DNA from: Lentisphaeria bacterium
GTDB lineage: Bacteria > Verrucomicrobiota > Lentisphaeria > Victivallales > Victivallaceae
Direction of reading: 5' to 3'
Assembly: GCA_017450705.1 (NCBI GenBank)
Contig: JAFSTC010000014.1
Coordinates: 58,866-122,865, forward strand
Length of the DNA stretch: 64,000 nt
Under the pieces are notes generated by a model. It was not told where the DNA came from. It ran no database searches and worked only from the letters and a program-made list of their open reading frames with translations. Positions 8,030 to 16,976 of the stretch are shown piece by piece. Made by a program: the position numbers and the translations under genes. Numbering within the stretch: position 1 is the first letter of the stretch; each line of letters opens with the position of its first letter.

Positions 8030-8227
8030 TTATTCAAATACGGGAAGCACTTTCTTGAGTTGATTGATTATATTGTCAACATTTTGCTTCCAATTCCCAA
8101 AAGTCTTTTCTGCTTCCGGTATCAATTCAAAACCTTTATTAAAGGCTCTGTTCCCCACATGGGTAGCTAACTGCTTACAGGGGCGAAACGATATCGGGGA
8201 ATGAACTTGAAAAGCTGCCGAAAGATG
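8030..8227 (-). pseudogene. Truncated reading frame, C-terminal remnant of an unknown protein
   Basis: An open frame of 65 codons ends in TAA (complement of 8030-8032) and is closed upstream by TAG. It has no good start; the only candidate is a GTG about 40 residues from the end. Its content looks like real protein: HVGNRAFNKGFELIPEAEKT, then GNWKQNVDNIINQLKKV, ending LPVFE. It is lysine- and asparagine-rich, unlike the shadow frames of this GC-rich DNA. I read it as the 3' end of a gene whose 5' part has been lost, possibly when the neighbouring island was inserted or rearranged. I do not recognise the family. Confidence 0.45.
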
Positions 8228-8234
8228 CTATAGT
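8207..8234 (+). promoter_or_regulatory. Promoter of the lipoprotein gene
   Basis: TTGAAA (8207-8212), a 16-bp spacer and TATAGT (8229-8234). Transcription would start near 8241 and leave a leader of about 150 nt before the ATG at 8395. The leader can fold a TCCGG/CCGGA stem inside a GTCG/CGAC pair around 8310-8345; I match it to no known riboswitch. Confidence 0.5.
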
Positions 8235-8394
8235 AAGGTGTTGTCGATTCTTCTGAATTCATTTTAAGGATGTTAGGCAACTTTAACATAACGCGGAAGC
8301 CGACATTATCGGTCGAGTCCGGCATTTTTACCGGACGGTGGCGACATCGTGCATTCGATAAAAATCGGTATTTCTGTTTATGCAGGAGAGTAAC

Positions 8395-9429
8395 ATGTTT
8401 CGACTGTTTTTTGAACGGGGAAAATTTTTTATTGCCGTCTGCTGCTTGTTTCTGCTGCTGTCATGCGGCGATTCTTCCGGCTGGAAACTGGAAAGCGATT
8501 TTCTGAAATATGAAAAAACAGACGCGCTGAGCTATCAAGGTCGTTATTCCGAGGCGAAGCGGCAGCTTGAAAAACTTGCCGGCGAGGACAACCCTTGGGC
8601 TATTTGGTCACTTCGTTGCTCGTTTGAATTCTCCGAAGCGGATCGAAAAAAAATGTCTGAACGGGCAATTCAACTTGGTATTCCGTATCGGCCTCAAAAG
8701 GAACAGTCCATCCAAAGATGGAAAGAAATTCTGAAAAAAGGACACGATCCGTATTTTCGTGCAAGCGCCTGTAAAGCTTTGGCGATTTTGGAACGTGACA
8801 AGATGAAAAAATACTGTGACCGCGGTCTTGAAATCCTGAAAAACGCACCGGAGACAGTAAATGTTTTACAGCTGCGCGATACTCTTCGCCGCCGTTTTGA
8901 TGTTACCCCGGGGCGAGTTCATCCGGAGCATCCGCGGATTTGTGAATTGGCTCCCGGATTGATAGGCATCTATGTCAATCATTGGATCGGGCGGTACGCC
9001 AACGGCAAGATCAGCCGCAGACCTCTCAATTCACAGGAATTGGCCTTATTGAGGAAACATGAGGATTTTCTTCGGCGGACAGTCAGTGCCGGTGAGACAG
9101 CGGGTTTTTATGCACTGGGAAAATTATTGCTGGGTTTTTGCGATTATCCGGGCCGTCGTCTCGATGAGGGCGTCCGGTATTTGGAACGTGCTGCGGAAGA
9201 ACAGCAAAATGTCAGTGCCGGAATTCTGTTGGCCAGATTTTATTCCGGATGTCTGGATTCTCCTCTTGCCGCGGAGGTATTTTCGCCCAATCCGCCGGAA
9301 ACATTCGACCCGAAAAAAGCCGATTACTGGATTCAATGGTGCGGAAAAAGGAAAGTTTCGGTTTCCTGGCTTGAGCACCTGAAAAACTATTCTGCGCAAG
9401 AGAGAGCCGCAAAAAAAACGCGGAAATGA
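8395..9429 (+). CDS. Lipoprotein with Sel1/TPR-like helical repeats
   Basis: A 344-residue secreted lipoprotein. The signal peptide has a hydrophobic core (about 11-22) and a lipobox LLSC with acylated Cys24. The mature part is helical: early EAKRQLEKLAGEDNPWA, and later GFYALGKLLLGFC and DEGVRYLERAAEEQQNVSAG, which read like Sel1/TPR repeats used for protein contacts. The ATG at 8395 is chosen because GGAGAG ends 4 nt before it. Codon use and base composition are clearly lower in GC than neighbours, as in the flanking genes of this island, so recent transfer is likely. The partner is unknown. Confidence 0.75.
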   Translation: MFRLFFERGKFFIAVCCLFLLLSCGDSSGWKLESDFLKYEKTDALSYQGRYSEAKRQLEKLAGEDNPWAIWSLRCSFEFSEADRKKMSERAIQLGIPYRPQKEQSIQRWKEILKKGHDPYFRASACKALAILERDKMKKYCDRGLEILKNAPETVNVLQLRDTLRRRFDVTPGRVHPEHPRICELAPGLIGIYVNHWIGRYANGKISRRPLNSQELALLRKHEDFLRRTVSAGETAGFYALGKLLLGFCDYPGRRLDEGVRYLERAAEEQQNVSAGILLARFYSGCLDSPLAAEVFSPNPPETFDPKKADYWIQWCGKRKVSVSWLEHLKNYSAQERAAKKTRK

Positions 9430-9531
9430 ATTCCCCGGTTTTGCTCTGAATTCCCAATGCGTCTGGAGCGATATTGTGACGCAGACGTTTTGATGACGCC
9501 GGGGGGGGACCTTTCCAGTGACGGACCTTCG

Positions 9532-10536
9532 TCACCCGAGGCGGGGCTTGAGGAAGCGGCGGAGAAAGAGGGCGAAGCGGGCGCTCCCCAGATCGTTGGG
9601 ATGCAGACCGTCGACGGTCCCTTCGCAGTCGCCGCCCATGGATCGTTCGCCATTGAGGAAACAGAGTTTAGGAAATTCTCCGGCAAGTCCGCGGACGATC
9701 CGCGCCGCGGTGTCGCGTTTATTCCGGAATTTTTCCGCTTCTGCGGGATACAGCCGGGCCCAGGCCCGGATGACGTTCGTGACGAGGACGACGGGGGTGT
9801 CCCGGCGGGCGGAACAGAGTTCGCGCAGGAATTTTCCCAGCCGTTCCTCGATGAGAGTTGCGTCCATGTTGGGAAGCGGATCGATGAGAAAGGCCGCGGG
9901 CGAGAGTTCGGCAAGAAGTCCGGCCATGCCCGGTTCCAGTTTCCCTTCGCCGGAGAATCCGAGGTTGACGACGGGACGGTCGAGGAGCCGCCCGAGGATA
10001 TTGGCGCTCCCCATGCCCGCCCGGGAGGCGTAGGAGCCGTGGACGATGCTGCTGCCGTAATAGACGATCTCCCGGCCCGGCTCCGGCGCGTCCCAACGGA
10101 GAAAACTTTGCGGCGAGACGCCCGCGGCGACGCCCGAAACGCAGTTGCGGAAGGGGAAGTAGAGCCGGAAACGCCTCCTCGCGGGCGGGAGATCCCTCAG
10201 AATGATCTCCTCATTGTGCCGGGAAAAGGGGCACAAGGTGGCGGTGAACAGCCATCTCCCCCACTCCCGGCGGTAAAGATCCAGACCGCTGTGGGCGCAG
10301 ACGTTGAAAAGGGGCTCTCTCAATGTGTCGTCCTCGAGTTCCCAGTGGACGGCGAGGCGGTCGGAATCCGTCTCGAATTGGGCGTACATGCCGGAGGAAT
10401 TCCTGCCCATGCGCCAGATCTTTTCCGGCAGGAACTTTTCCGCGCGGGCGGGAAGCCTGCCGAAGGGCGGAGTCGTATCGGACCATCCCCGGCCGAAGAG
10501 CCGGGCGGGCGAAATGTCATGCCATGAAAACTCCAC
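9532..10536 (-). CDS. SGNH/GDSL-family esterase
   Basis: A 334-residue two-domain protein. The N-terminal half (to about 150) looks like the beta-sandwich that precedes many carbohydrate-esterase SGNH domains. The C-terminal hydrolase has block I YYGSSIVHG (nucleophile Ser163), a block II glycine in NLGFSGEGK, a block III asparagine around Asn223, and block V DGLHPND with Asp309/His312. Such enzymes remove acetyl or similar esters from polysaccharides. No signal peptide is evident. It starts 9 bp after the GH43 stop and is the last gene of the operon descending from 14584, so deacetylation of the same glycan is inferred. Confidence 0.82.
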   Translation of the reverse strand: MEFSWHDISPARLFGRGWSDTTPPFGRLPARAEKFLPEKIWRMGRNSSGMYAQFETDSDRLAVHWELEDDTLREPLFNVCAHSGLDLYRREWGRWLFTATLCPFSRHNEEIILRDLPPARRRFRLYFPFRNCVSGVAAGVSPQSFLRWDAPEPGREIVYYGSSIVHGSYASRAGMGSANILGRLLDRPVVNLGFSGEGKLEPGMAGLLAELSPAAFLIDPLPNMDATLIEERLGKFLRELCSARRDTPVVLVTNVIRAWARLYPAEAEKFRNKRDTAARIVRGLAGEFPKLCFLNGERSMGGDCEGTVDGLHPNDLGSARFALFLRRFLKPRLG

Positions 10537-10545
10537 GAGACTGCC

Positions 10546-11607
10546 TCAGAGTTCGGGACGGCACTCCGCGGTCCATGTCACGGAAAAGGTGCCGTCGCTG
10601 TGAAATGCCACCGGGAGCCAGACATAACGGCTGTCGATGAAATCCGCCATGTTCCAGCGGTCCAGCATGACGTACTGCCTGCCGCCTGCGGAGAAGGCGC
10701 AGGCCCCCTGACAGCCGAAGGTCGTTTCCGGCCCGGTCCCGGAGACGGGGTCTTCCCCCCGGCAGGGGTTCTCGAACTCGAACCACGGCCCCCAGATGTT
10801 TTCCGCCCGCGCGCCGTGGGCGGGGCAGGGAAGCCAGCCGTAGCAGCCGGAATTCATCATGTAATAGACGCCGTCGCGCTTGAAAAGGATCGGCGCTTCC
10901 TGCCATCTGCCCCGGAAGACGCGGACGTATTTTCCGCTGTGCCGGAGATAATCATCCGTCAGCAGGGCGATGTGCATGGCGCTGTTGTCCTCGGAGGCGT
11001 AGATATGGTAGGCTTTTCCGTCGTCGTCGACGAAGAGCGTCTGGTCGCGGACGGACTGTCCGTCGGGGAGATCTCGTCCCAGCGTTCCGTGTTTCTCAAG
11101 GAAAAAACGCCACTCGGCGTCGTGTTTGTCCTGCCACGCGGGAGTGCGCCCGATGATCCGGGGATCCTTGTCCTGCGGGGCGGCGTCCAGAGGCCAGACC
11201 CCTTTTTCCGCCCGCTCGGCGTAGAGGAACCGGAAGGGTCCCGTCGGCGTGTCCGAGACGGCGACCCCCATGTCCGCCCGGGCGTGACTGTCGTCAGCGC
11301 TGTGGAAGTACATGACGAACTTGCCCGTTTTGCGGCAGAAGATCACTTTGGGGCGCTCGATACGCTGGCCCCGGCAGATGGGACTTGCCGGATCGTCGGA
11401 GACGGCGAGGGCGATGCCCCGGTCGGTCCAGTGTTCGAGGTCGGCCGAACTGTAGACGTGGACGCCCACCCAGGCGAGACGCCCGTCCCAGCCTGCGGTC
11501 TTGTGTTCGCCGTACCAGTACCGGACGCCGTCGAATTCGAGGATCGAGCCGCCGTGGGCGTTGATGTGAACGCCGTTGTCGTCCGGCCAGAGCGCGCCGT
11601 TTTTCAT
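10546..11607 (-). CDS. Glycoside hydrolase family 43-like enzyme
   Basis: A 353-residue five-bladed propeller-type glycosidase. The motif HINAHGGSILEFDG followed by YWYGEHK (residues 14-36) resembles the exo-beta-1,3-galactanase branch of GH43 (subfamily 24). Later blades show ERPKVIFCRKTGKFVMYFH, SVRDQTLFVDDDGKAYHIYA and EAPILFKRDGVYYMMNSGCYGW. The start at 11607 overlaps the stop of the prepilin-like gene (ATGA); the frame stays open far upstream but lies inside that gene. No signal peptide is seen, so it may act on imported oligosaccharides. Galactan is a guess from motif resemblance. Confidence 0.8.
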   Translation of the reverse strand: MKNGALWPDDNGVHINAHGGSILEFDGVRYWYGEHKTAGWDGRLAWVGVHVYSSADLEHWTDRGIALAVSDDPASPICRGQRIERPKVIFCRKTGKFVMYFHSADDSHARADMGVAVSDTPTGPFRFLYAERAEKGVWPLDAAPQDKDPRIIGRTPAWQDKHDAEWRFFLEKHGTLGRDLPDGQSVRDQTLFVDDDGKAYHIYASEDNSAMHIALLTDDYLRHSGKYVRVFRGRWQEAPILFKRDGVYYMMNSGCYGWLPCPAHGARAENIWGPWFEFENPCRGEDPVSGTGPETTFGCQGACAFSAGGRQYVMLDRWNMADFIDSRYVWLPVAFHSDGTFSVTWTAECRPEL

Positions 11608-12368
11608 CAGATGTCTCCCCAGCCGTTCCACTGGCGGAGGGTCCAGTTCTGATTGTTCCATTTCTGACCGAGGGTCACGTAGGCGTTGGGTTCTTCGCAT
11701 TTTTTTGCTTCTACATGGCCGTCGGCGAAAAGAATGTTGACGGAGCCGTGCCGACGATTGGAGGGATTGCCCAGCGAGGCATTGGCATTGTAGAACAAGC
11801 CCACGCGGTCGTTCCCCTGATAGCCGCCGTCGACGATGCGTTCGGAATCCATGACGAAATACATGATCGAGGCTTGTTTGATGTCGCTGAAGCTCAGATT
11901 GCTCCAGTCCGATGAGAGTCCGGTCGCCGCGCCCCGGCGGTAGGCTCCCGACAGCATGCCGCTTAATCCGTATCCGCTGTAAGCCATCCCGTAGTCGTCG
12001 TATTGCTCGTCCTGGGGGTGTGAACCGGCGTTGGTCAGGCTGGGACACAGAAAGTTGTTTTTGACGGCCCAACCCTGCTGAAGGAAAAATCCGTTCCAGC
12101 GGCTGAGGGCGGCGTTGCCGTTTTTGTCCTTGCCGGAGTTTTTGCTGTGGCGGATGACCCACTTGTCGTAGGCGTCGGCGTAGAAGGCGAAGCCCATGCC
12201 GATTTGTTTCAAATTGTTTTTGCAGTTCGAGGAGCGTCCCGCCTCCCGGGCCTGCTGGAGGGCCGGCATGAGCATGGAGGCGAGGATCGCGATGATCGCG
12301 ATCACGACCAGCAGTTCGATCAGGGTGAAGAGGCGGGGGCGGACGGTTGTTTTTGGGGAGTTTCTCAT
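11607..12368 (-). CDS. Prepilin-leader secreted protein, H-X9-DG type
   Basis: A 253-residue protein with a type IV prepilin leader: a basic 13-residue leader, then [20 protein letters not shown], with Glu at mature position 5. The rest is a globular domain rich in Asn/Gly/Tyr, ending with [14 protein letters not shown], the H-X8/9-DG element found in very large secreted families of Lentisphaerota and Planctomycetota. The ATG at 12368 follows an AAAGGAAAG site and gives a normal leader; an alternative ATG overlapping the upstream stop is possible. It sits between the DUF4838 protein and GH43, so binding or presenting the glycan at the cell surface is a reasonable inference. Exact function unknown. 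Confidence 0.85.
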   Translation of the reverse strand: MRNSPKTTVRPRLFTLIELLVVIAIIAILASMLMPALQQAREAGRSSNCKNNLKQIGMGFAFYADAYDKWVIRHSKNSGKDKNGNAALSRWNGFFLQQGWAVKNNFLCPSLTNAGSHPQDEQYDDYGMAYSGYGLSGMLSGAYRRGAATGLSSDWSNLSFSDIKQASIMYFVMDSERIVDGGYQGNDRVGLFYNANASLGNPSNRRHGSVNILFADGHVEAKKCEEPNAYVTLGQKWNNQNWTLRQWNGWGDI

Positions 12369-12400
12369 ATTCTTTCCTTTCGTTTTGAAACGGGTGATGG

Positions 12401-14584
12401 TCATTTCGCGGTCTCCGGGACCCTGAAGATCGAGATATCGTCGAAGAGGATGCTTCCCCTCCGGCTCCGGGAGATGTTCAAGCCGATGGACAGGTGTGCG
12501 GGAAAACGCGCGGGCGTCGTGCATTTCAAAAGCATTTTACCCCATGTCTCCGAGGGTTTGCCGTGGACGTCGCAGTAGAAGGCCGGGTGCAGGCAGTTGC
12601 CTTTTTCATCGCACCATTCGGCGGAGAGATAGGGGATGGCCCCGGGATCCGTATCCTTGCAGCGGTAAAATACCTCGATGTAAAAGGCACCCGGCCTGTC
12701 GATACGGAAAAGTTTCTTCGCGGCCCTGTCCGACGTGTTGGGTGCATACCGGATCTCCAGCGCGCCCGTGCCGTCGATCCCGCCGTCCGGCGAGGGGAAA
12801 ACGAAAGGTTCCTTCCGGCCCGAACTCTGCCGAGGCGTCCAGCCGTCGACGCCCTTGCCGAAATCATCTTTGAAAAACGCCTCCGAAAAGGCTCTTCTCG
12901 GGAGGTTCCGCGCCGCGCGGTTGCCCAGATAATACGCGATCCGGTCCCGGCGGATGAGGAAGCCCTGCCGGAAATATTCGGCCCGGTCGCGGAACTCCCC
13001 GGGCGGAGCCAGTTCGCAGGCCCGGTCGAGGGTCTTTGCGCAGCGGTCGAGAAAATCCGGTTCCAGCGCAAGGAGATAGTCATGGACCGTCCACACGAGA
13101 TAGGTCCGGCAGTACCGGGCGAACCAGGCCGTCTTGGGCACTTTTTGCGTCCAGAACTTTTCGATGAGTTCGAAATACTCCCGCAGGTGCGGCGCCGCTT
13201 TTTCTCCCACGGCAGCACGGCACCAGTCGTCCAGAATGACGTTTTCGTCCTGATCCGGATCCCACAGCAGTTTGTAGGCGAGATAGGCGAAGGGACCGTC
13301 GCCCCAGCTTCGTTCGTCGCCGCACCCCTGCAAGATGCCCAGGGGGATGTATTCGGCGTACACGTGGCGGACGCCCGAAGCGTATCCCTCGCGCAGCTGT
13401 TTTGCCAGATGGTGGCAGACCACCCGGGGCAGGATGTAGCGGTTGGCGAAGAAATAATCCCACCAGCAGATCTCTTTGGCGATGGCGGACCAGGAGTTCT
13501 GCCGTTCGAGGTCGAGCCGCTTGCGTTCCGGATCGATCCAGTTCAGCCGGTCGTAGGTGATGACGGGAACGAGAGACGGGTGCAGTTCGAAGTTCCGGGG
13601 CGCGATGGACGTGTGATTGTAGGCGAAAATGCCGAGTTTGGCCTCGGGATACTTTTTCGCGACGCCTTCCGCCACTTTGTTGCAGTAGGTGAGATAGTAG
13701 AGCGACCGGTCTTTCGCCCCGAACCGGTTGGGCTTGTCGTCCTTGGGATAAAAGGCGGCGCAGGCGGGACACTCGCACCAGCCGTTCCCGTCGGTCTGCC
13801 CGAGACTCCACGTCCGCAAGTCGGGATTCTTTGCAAAGGCGTCGCAGATCATCCGGACGGACTCGGCGACGACGCCCGGATTTGTCAGGCACGGCTGCCA
13901 GTGGACGCCCAGCAGGGGCGGTTTGGGGATGTACCGCTTGCCCGAGATGAGGGGATAGTATTCCGGATGGGTCTTGCCGTATTTCGCGGGGGAAAACATT
14001 TTGTTCAGATTGTGCCCGAAGGCCAGACGGTAGGGCGGCGCGCCCCGGAGCAGCGGCAGCCAGTTGTTGTAGAGCATCCGGGAGGGATGGGGAAAACTCG
14101 AAAGCATCCGCGTATAAAACTTCGGCGCGTCGGAGAACTCCTTCGCCGGAACCCGGATCGTCTTGTGTTTCGGGACGTATTCTCCGAGTTTTCCCGGGAA
14201 GAGGAAGCGGACGCCGATGAAGCGTTCGCAGAATTCCAGCGCTCCGAATTTCAGCCCGAGGGGGCCGCCGCCTGTGATCCGCATGACGGTTTTTTCGGGG
14301 AAACTCACGCGGAACCCCTCGATGTCCAGCTCCCCCTTGCGGATCTCCAGTTCGATCCGCGGACCGGCAGAGGAACGGTCCATCCGGGCGCCCGTGCTCA
14401 GGAAGAGATACTTTTCGATGAGCGCGGCGCTCTCGAGGCACGCCCGGTCCCCCGGGACCGGACACAGGGCGGCCGCGGCCTTTCCGTCGGTCACCACCGG
14501 GAAAAACTCTTCCGCCGCGGCCGCAAAGACCGCGGAAAGCAGAAGCAGGAGGCTTGTCAGGAAAATTTTTTCCCTTCGGCTCAT
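12401..14584 (-). CDS. Secreted DUF4838-domain protein, putative glycoside hydrolase
   Basis: A 727-residue secreted protein. It has an N-terminal signal peptide (basic MSRREK, hydrophobic 8-23, cleavage near AAAA-EE), a small alpha-glucuronidase-like N-terminal domain (about 30-150), and a TIM-barrel-like DUF4838 core with the hallmark [14 protein letters not shown] (262-275). The C-terminal beta-sandwich (about 585-725) starts [12 protein letters not shown] and ends ILFDDISIF, as in carbohydrate-binding modules. It is the first gene of a four-gene operon with a clear promoter. The domain architecture suggests a glycan-degrading enzyme; no activity can be assigned from the sequence. Confidence 0.82.
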   Translation of the reverse strand: MSRREKIFLTSLLLLLSAVFAAAAEEFFPVVTDGKAAAALCPVPGDRACLESAALIEKYLFLSTGARMDRSSAGPRIELEIRKGELDIEGFRVSFPEKTVMRITGGGPLGLKFGALEFCERFIGVRFLFPGKLGEYVPKHKTIRVPAKEFSDAPKFYTRMLSSFPHPSRMLYNNWLPLLRGAPPYRLAFGHNLNKMFSPAKYGKTHPEYYPLISGKRYIPKPPLLGVHWQPCLTNPGVVAESVRMICDAFAKNPDLRTWSLGQTDGNGWCECPACAAFYPKDDKPNRFGAKDRSLYYLTYCNKVAEGVAKKYPEAKLGIFAYNHTSIAPRNFELHPSLVPVITYDRLNWIDPERKRLDLERQNSWSAIAKEICWWDYFFANRYILPRVVCHHLAKQLREGYASGVRHVYAEYIPLGILQGCGDERSWGDGPFAYLAYKLLWDPDQDENVILDDWCRAAVGEKAAPHLREYFELIEKFWTQKVPKTAWFARYCRTYLVWTVHDYLLALEPDFLDRCAKTLDRACELAPPGEFRDRAEYFRQGFLIRRDRIAYYLGNRAARNLPRRAFSEAFFKDDFGKGVDGWTPRQSSGRKEPFVFPSPDGGIDGTGALEIRYAPNTSDRAAKKLFRIDRPGAFYIEVFYRCKDTDPGAIPYLSAEWCDEKGNCLHPAFYCDVHGKPSETWGKMLLKCTTPARFPAHLSIGLNISRSRRGSILFDDISIFRVPETAK

Positions 14585-14680
14585 ATTTCCCTGTCTCCTG
14601 ATGTTTTGTTAAGTGTTTTATGCAAGATGGAAAAGTTAAAAATCCGGAAGCCGGTTGCGGATTTTACCATTCCTGTGTAT

Positions 14681-14708
14681 ATTATACTTGAAAAACGATT
14701 TTTGACAA
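14681..14708 (-). promoter_or_regulatory. Promoter of the DUF4838-prepilin-GH43-SGNH operon
   Basis: On the minus strand TTGTCA (complement of 14703-14708), 16 bp, then TATAAT (complement of 14681-14686). The region between this operon and the divergent AraC gene is the natural place for the AraC operator. On the plus strand the same segment offers TTGACA at 14702-14707 with only a weak -10 for the regulator itself. Confidence 0.6.
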
Positions 14709-14743
14709 TGATAAAAAAAGCCGGATAAGGATAACTTTGTTTC

Positions 14744-15577
14744 ATGGATGCGCTGAAGGGTTTCATCGACAGAAAAATCGGTTTCCGCCTGAGTGCGGCC
14801 CCCTCCGTCCCCCTGTTCGCAGGTGCGCGCTCCGCCGGGATATTCCACCTGGAGAACGGCTGGCGGCAGCCGGAGAAGGAGGCCGATTATCTGGAACTTT
14901 TCTGGTGCTCCTCCGGAACGGTCCGCTTTCCCCTCGTCCGGGAGGACCGGACGGTGCTCCTCCAGCCCCGGCAGGTGCTCTTTCTGTTCCCCGGCGACTG
15001 CCATTGCCAGACGGTGTGCAGTTCCGAGGCCAGGTACAGCTGGGTGACCTTCGACGGCCATGCCGACGAGATCGTTTCCATGTACCGTCTGCCCCGGGAT
15101 CCCTTTTTCGCCGGAGAGCCGCCGGAGGAGCTTTTCATGCGGCTGATCGGCGAACTGCCCCACCTCTCCAGCACCATGCAGTACCAGGCCTCCTGCACGG
15201 CGCTGGAGATCCTGCACGCGGCCCTCTCGAAAAAGGACCTTGTCCCCGAACGGGAACCCGTCTCGGAGTTCTGCCAACTGGTGGAGAGCCAGTACGCCTC
15301 GCCCTCCTGCACCGTGGAAATGCTGGCGGAACAGCTGGAGGTCTCCCGCGTCACGCTCTACCGGATGATCCGCAGCGCCTTCGGCTGTACGCCCAAGGAG
15401 TATCTGGACCGGTGCCGTCTCCGGGAAGCCGTGAAGCTGCTGACCGGCACCCGGCTGCCCGTGAAGAGGATCTCTTCCGCCTGCGGTTTCACGTATGCCA
15501 ATTACTTTTCGAGGCTGTTCCGGCAGAAAATGGGCTGTACGCCCGAGGAGTTCCGCGGCAGCGGCGGACGGAACTGA
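14744..15577 (+). CDS. AraC-family transcriptional regulator
   Basis: A 277-residue AraC/XylS regulator. The N-terminal half is a cupin-like sensor (about 25-160, with FPLVREDRTVLLQPRQVLFL). The C-terminal 100 residues hold two helix-turn-helices: the first around VEMLAEQLEVSRVTLYRMI, the second around VKRISSACGFTYANYFSRLF, followed by the typical KMGCTPEEFR. It is divergent from the DUF4838 operon and convergent with an MFS transporter, so it probably activates the glycan operon in response to a sugar released from the substrate. A weak AAGGAT lies upstream of the ATG. Family identity is certain; the ligand is unknown. Confidence 0.92.
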   Translation: MDALKGFIDRKIGFRLSAAPSVPLFAGARSAGIFHLENGWRQPEKEADYLELFWCSSGTVRFPLVREDRTVLLQPRQVLFLFPGDCHCQTVCSSEARYSWVTFDGHADEIVSMYRLPRDPFFAGEPPEELFMRLIGELPHLSSTMQYQASCTALEILHAALSKKDLVPEREPVSEFCQLVESQYASPSCTVEMLAEQLEVSRVTLYRMIRSAFGCTPKEYLDRCRLREAVKLLTGTRLPVKRISSACGFTYANYFSRLFRQKMGCTPEEFRGSGGRN

Positions 15578-15598
15578 AGACCCCTTCCGCGGCTGCCG

Positions 15599-16903
15599 TC
15601 AGGCGGCGTTCCGGCGGCGGGTCTCGGGGACGAAGAGACCGATCAGGACCGAAAGCAGGCCGGAAAAGGTCAGAAAGGCGAACAACGCCGTGTAGGCCGT
15701 TCCCGGGAAGACCCCGTCGGGGCCGACGGCGTTTTTCCAGAAACCCAGAATGACGCCGGAGATGTTGCCGAAGAGGGCGATGAAGACGAAGGCCGAAAAA
15801 TTCAGCACCGCCACGGCCAGACCCGTGACCTCCGGCGGATTGAGCTCCTTGGCGATGACGCTGTAAAACGAGAAGAATCCGGCGGGGAACGCCAGCAGAA
15901 AGAAGGCGGCGATCAGGACCCCGACGGAGAGATGACAATAGAACGCCGCGAACCCCGTCATGGCGCCGGCCAGGACCAGTACCGTGCCGCCGATGTAGAC
16001 CGCGCGCCGCCGCCCCCGGAAGAGTTTCAGCAGCAGATTCACCCCCACGTTGTTCAGCGCCACGACGACCGAGAGCAGCGTGATGCAGAGCGAGGCCTGA
16101 TATTTGCCGAGCCGGTAGAAGTCCTCGATGCACTTCTGCCCAACCTGAGTGAGCAATACGTAATAGATGCCGTAGATCAGGGAAGAAGAAACGCACAGCA
16201 TCAGCATCGGGCGGTTTTTGAGCATCGCCACAAGCGGCCCCGCGGTCTGTCCGGGCACGACTTTTTTGATGGTGCCGCGCATCAGGAGCAGGATCCCCGC
16301 CATGGCCAGAAAGCAGATCGCGCCCGGCAGGAAATAGGCTTTCCGCCAGCCGATGGCGGAGATGAGCCCCACCATGGGAACGGTCCCCGTGACGGGACCG
16401 AAATAACCGATCAGCAGGGCGACGCCGAGCATGAGACCGAATTTCCGGGGGAAGAGGTCGCTGATCAGCTTGGCTTCGCCGAGAAAGACGGTCCCGGCGC
16501 CGAAGCCGGTGACGGCGCGGCAGAGGCCCATGAGCAGGGGATCGGAACAGAAGGGGAATCCCAGCGTCCCGAGGGTGAAGAGACTGCCGCCGACGGCGAG
16601 GATCCGCACGCCGCCGTAACGGTCGGACCAGACCCCCATGAGCAATTGACTGGCCGCATAGGAATACATGTAGACCGACCCCACGGCGGCGATGACCGCG
16701 GGCGTGAACAGCAGTTCCAGCTGCAGCTGATCGTAGATCGGTCCCGGGACCAGCATCTTGCTCATGCTGGTGAAAAAGTTCACGACCACGGCCAGCAGCA
16801 GGATGATCAGTTTTTTCCTGCGCAGCCGGGCGGCGCTCGCCGATCCTTCATGAGGGGGCGCCGGGGATCCGCTTCCCGCGGGGATGTCTTTTGAGATGAA
16901 CAT
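15599..16903 (-). CDS. MFS transporter
   Basis: A 434-residue major facilitator with about 12 transmembrane segments and a cytoplasmic loop near residue 215. The loop after the second helix shows the family signature as GVWSDRYGGVRIL. TM4-5 contains RAVTGFGAGTVFLGEAKLI. The first 30 residues are a polar Pro/Ala-rich N-terminus. It is convergent with the AraC gene and lies 73 bp downstream of the pseudokinase operon, so it may serve the AraC-linked glycan locus or belong to the operon upstream of it. The transported molecule, presumably a small organic solute or oligosaccharide, cannot be deduced. Confidence 0.88.
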   Translation of the reverse strand: MFISKDIPAGSGSPAPPHEGSASAARLRRKKLIILLLAVVVNFFTSMSKMLVPGPIYDQLQLELLFTPAVIAAVGSVYMYSYAASQLLMGVWSDRYGGVRILAVGGSLFTLGTLGFPFCSDPLLMGLCRAVTGFGAGTVFLGEAKLISDLFPRKFGLMLGVALLIGYFGPVTGTVPMVGLISAIGWRKAYFLPGAICFLAMAGILLLMRGTIKKVVPGQTAGPLVAMLKNRPMLMLCVSSSLIYGIYYVLLTQVGQKCIEDFYRLGKYQASLCITLLSVVVALNNVGVNLLLKLFRGRRRAVYIGGTVLVLAGAMTGFAAFYCHLSVGVLIAAFFLLAFPAGFFSFYSVIAKELNPPEVTGLAVAVLNFSAFVFIALFGNISGVILGFWKNAVGPDGVFPGTAYTALFAFLTFSGLLSVLIGLFVPETRRRNAA

Positions 16904-16976
16904 GATGATTTGCTTCTTTCTTTTCCGGCGGGATCCGCTCCGCGGGGGCGGCTGCCGGGGCTGAAAAGCGCCCCGG

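Noticed and set aside
8241..8394. Possible riboswitch in the long leader of the lipoprotein gene
   Set aside because: One simple stem can be drawn, but no known aptamer core or terminator/anti-terminator pair was recognised.
9457..10527. Plus-strand 356-codon frame opposite the SGNH esterase
   Set aside because: The minus strand has the SGNH motifs and operon context; the plus frame is its mirror.
14702..14730. Plus-strand promoter for AraC (TTGACA at 14702)
   Set aside because: No acceptable -10 at 16-18 bp; the minus-strand promoter in the same bases is much better, so the AraC promoter was left uncalled.
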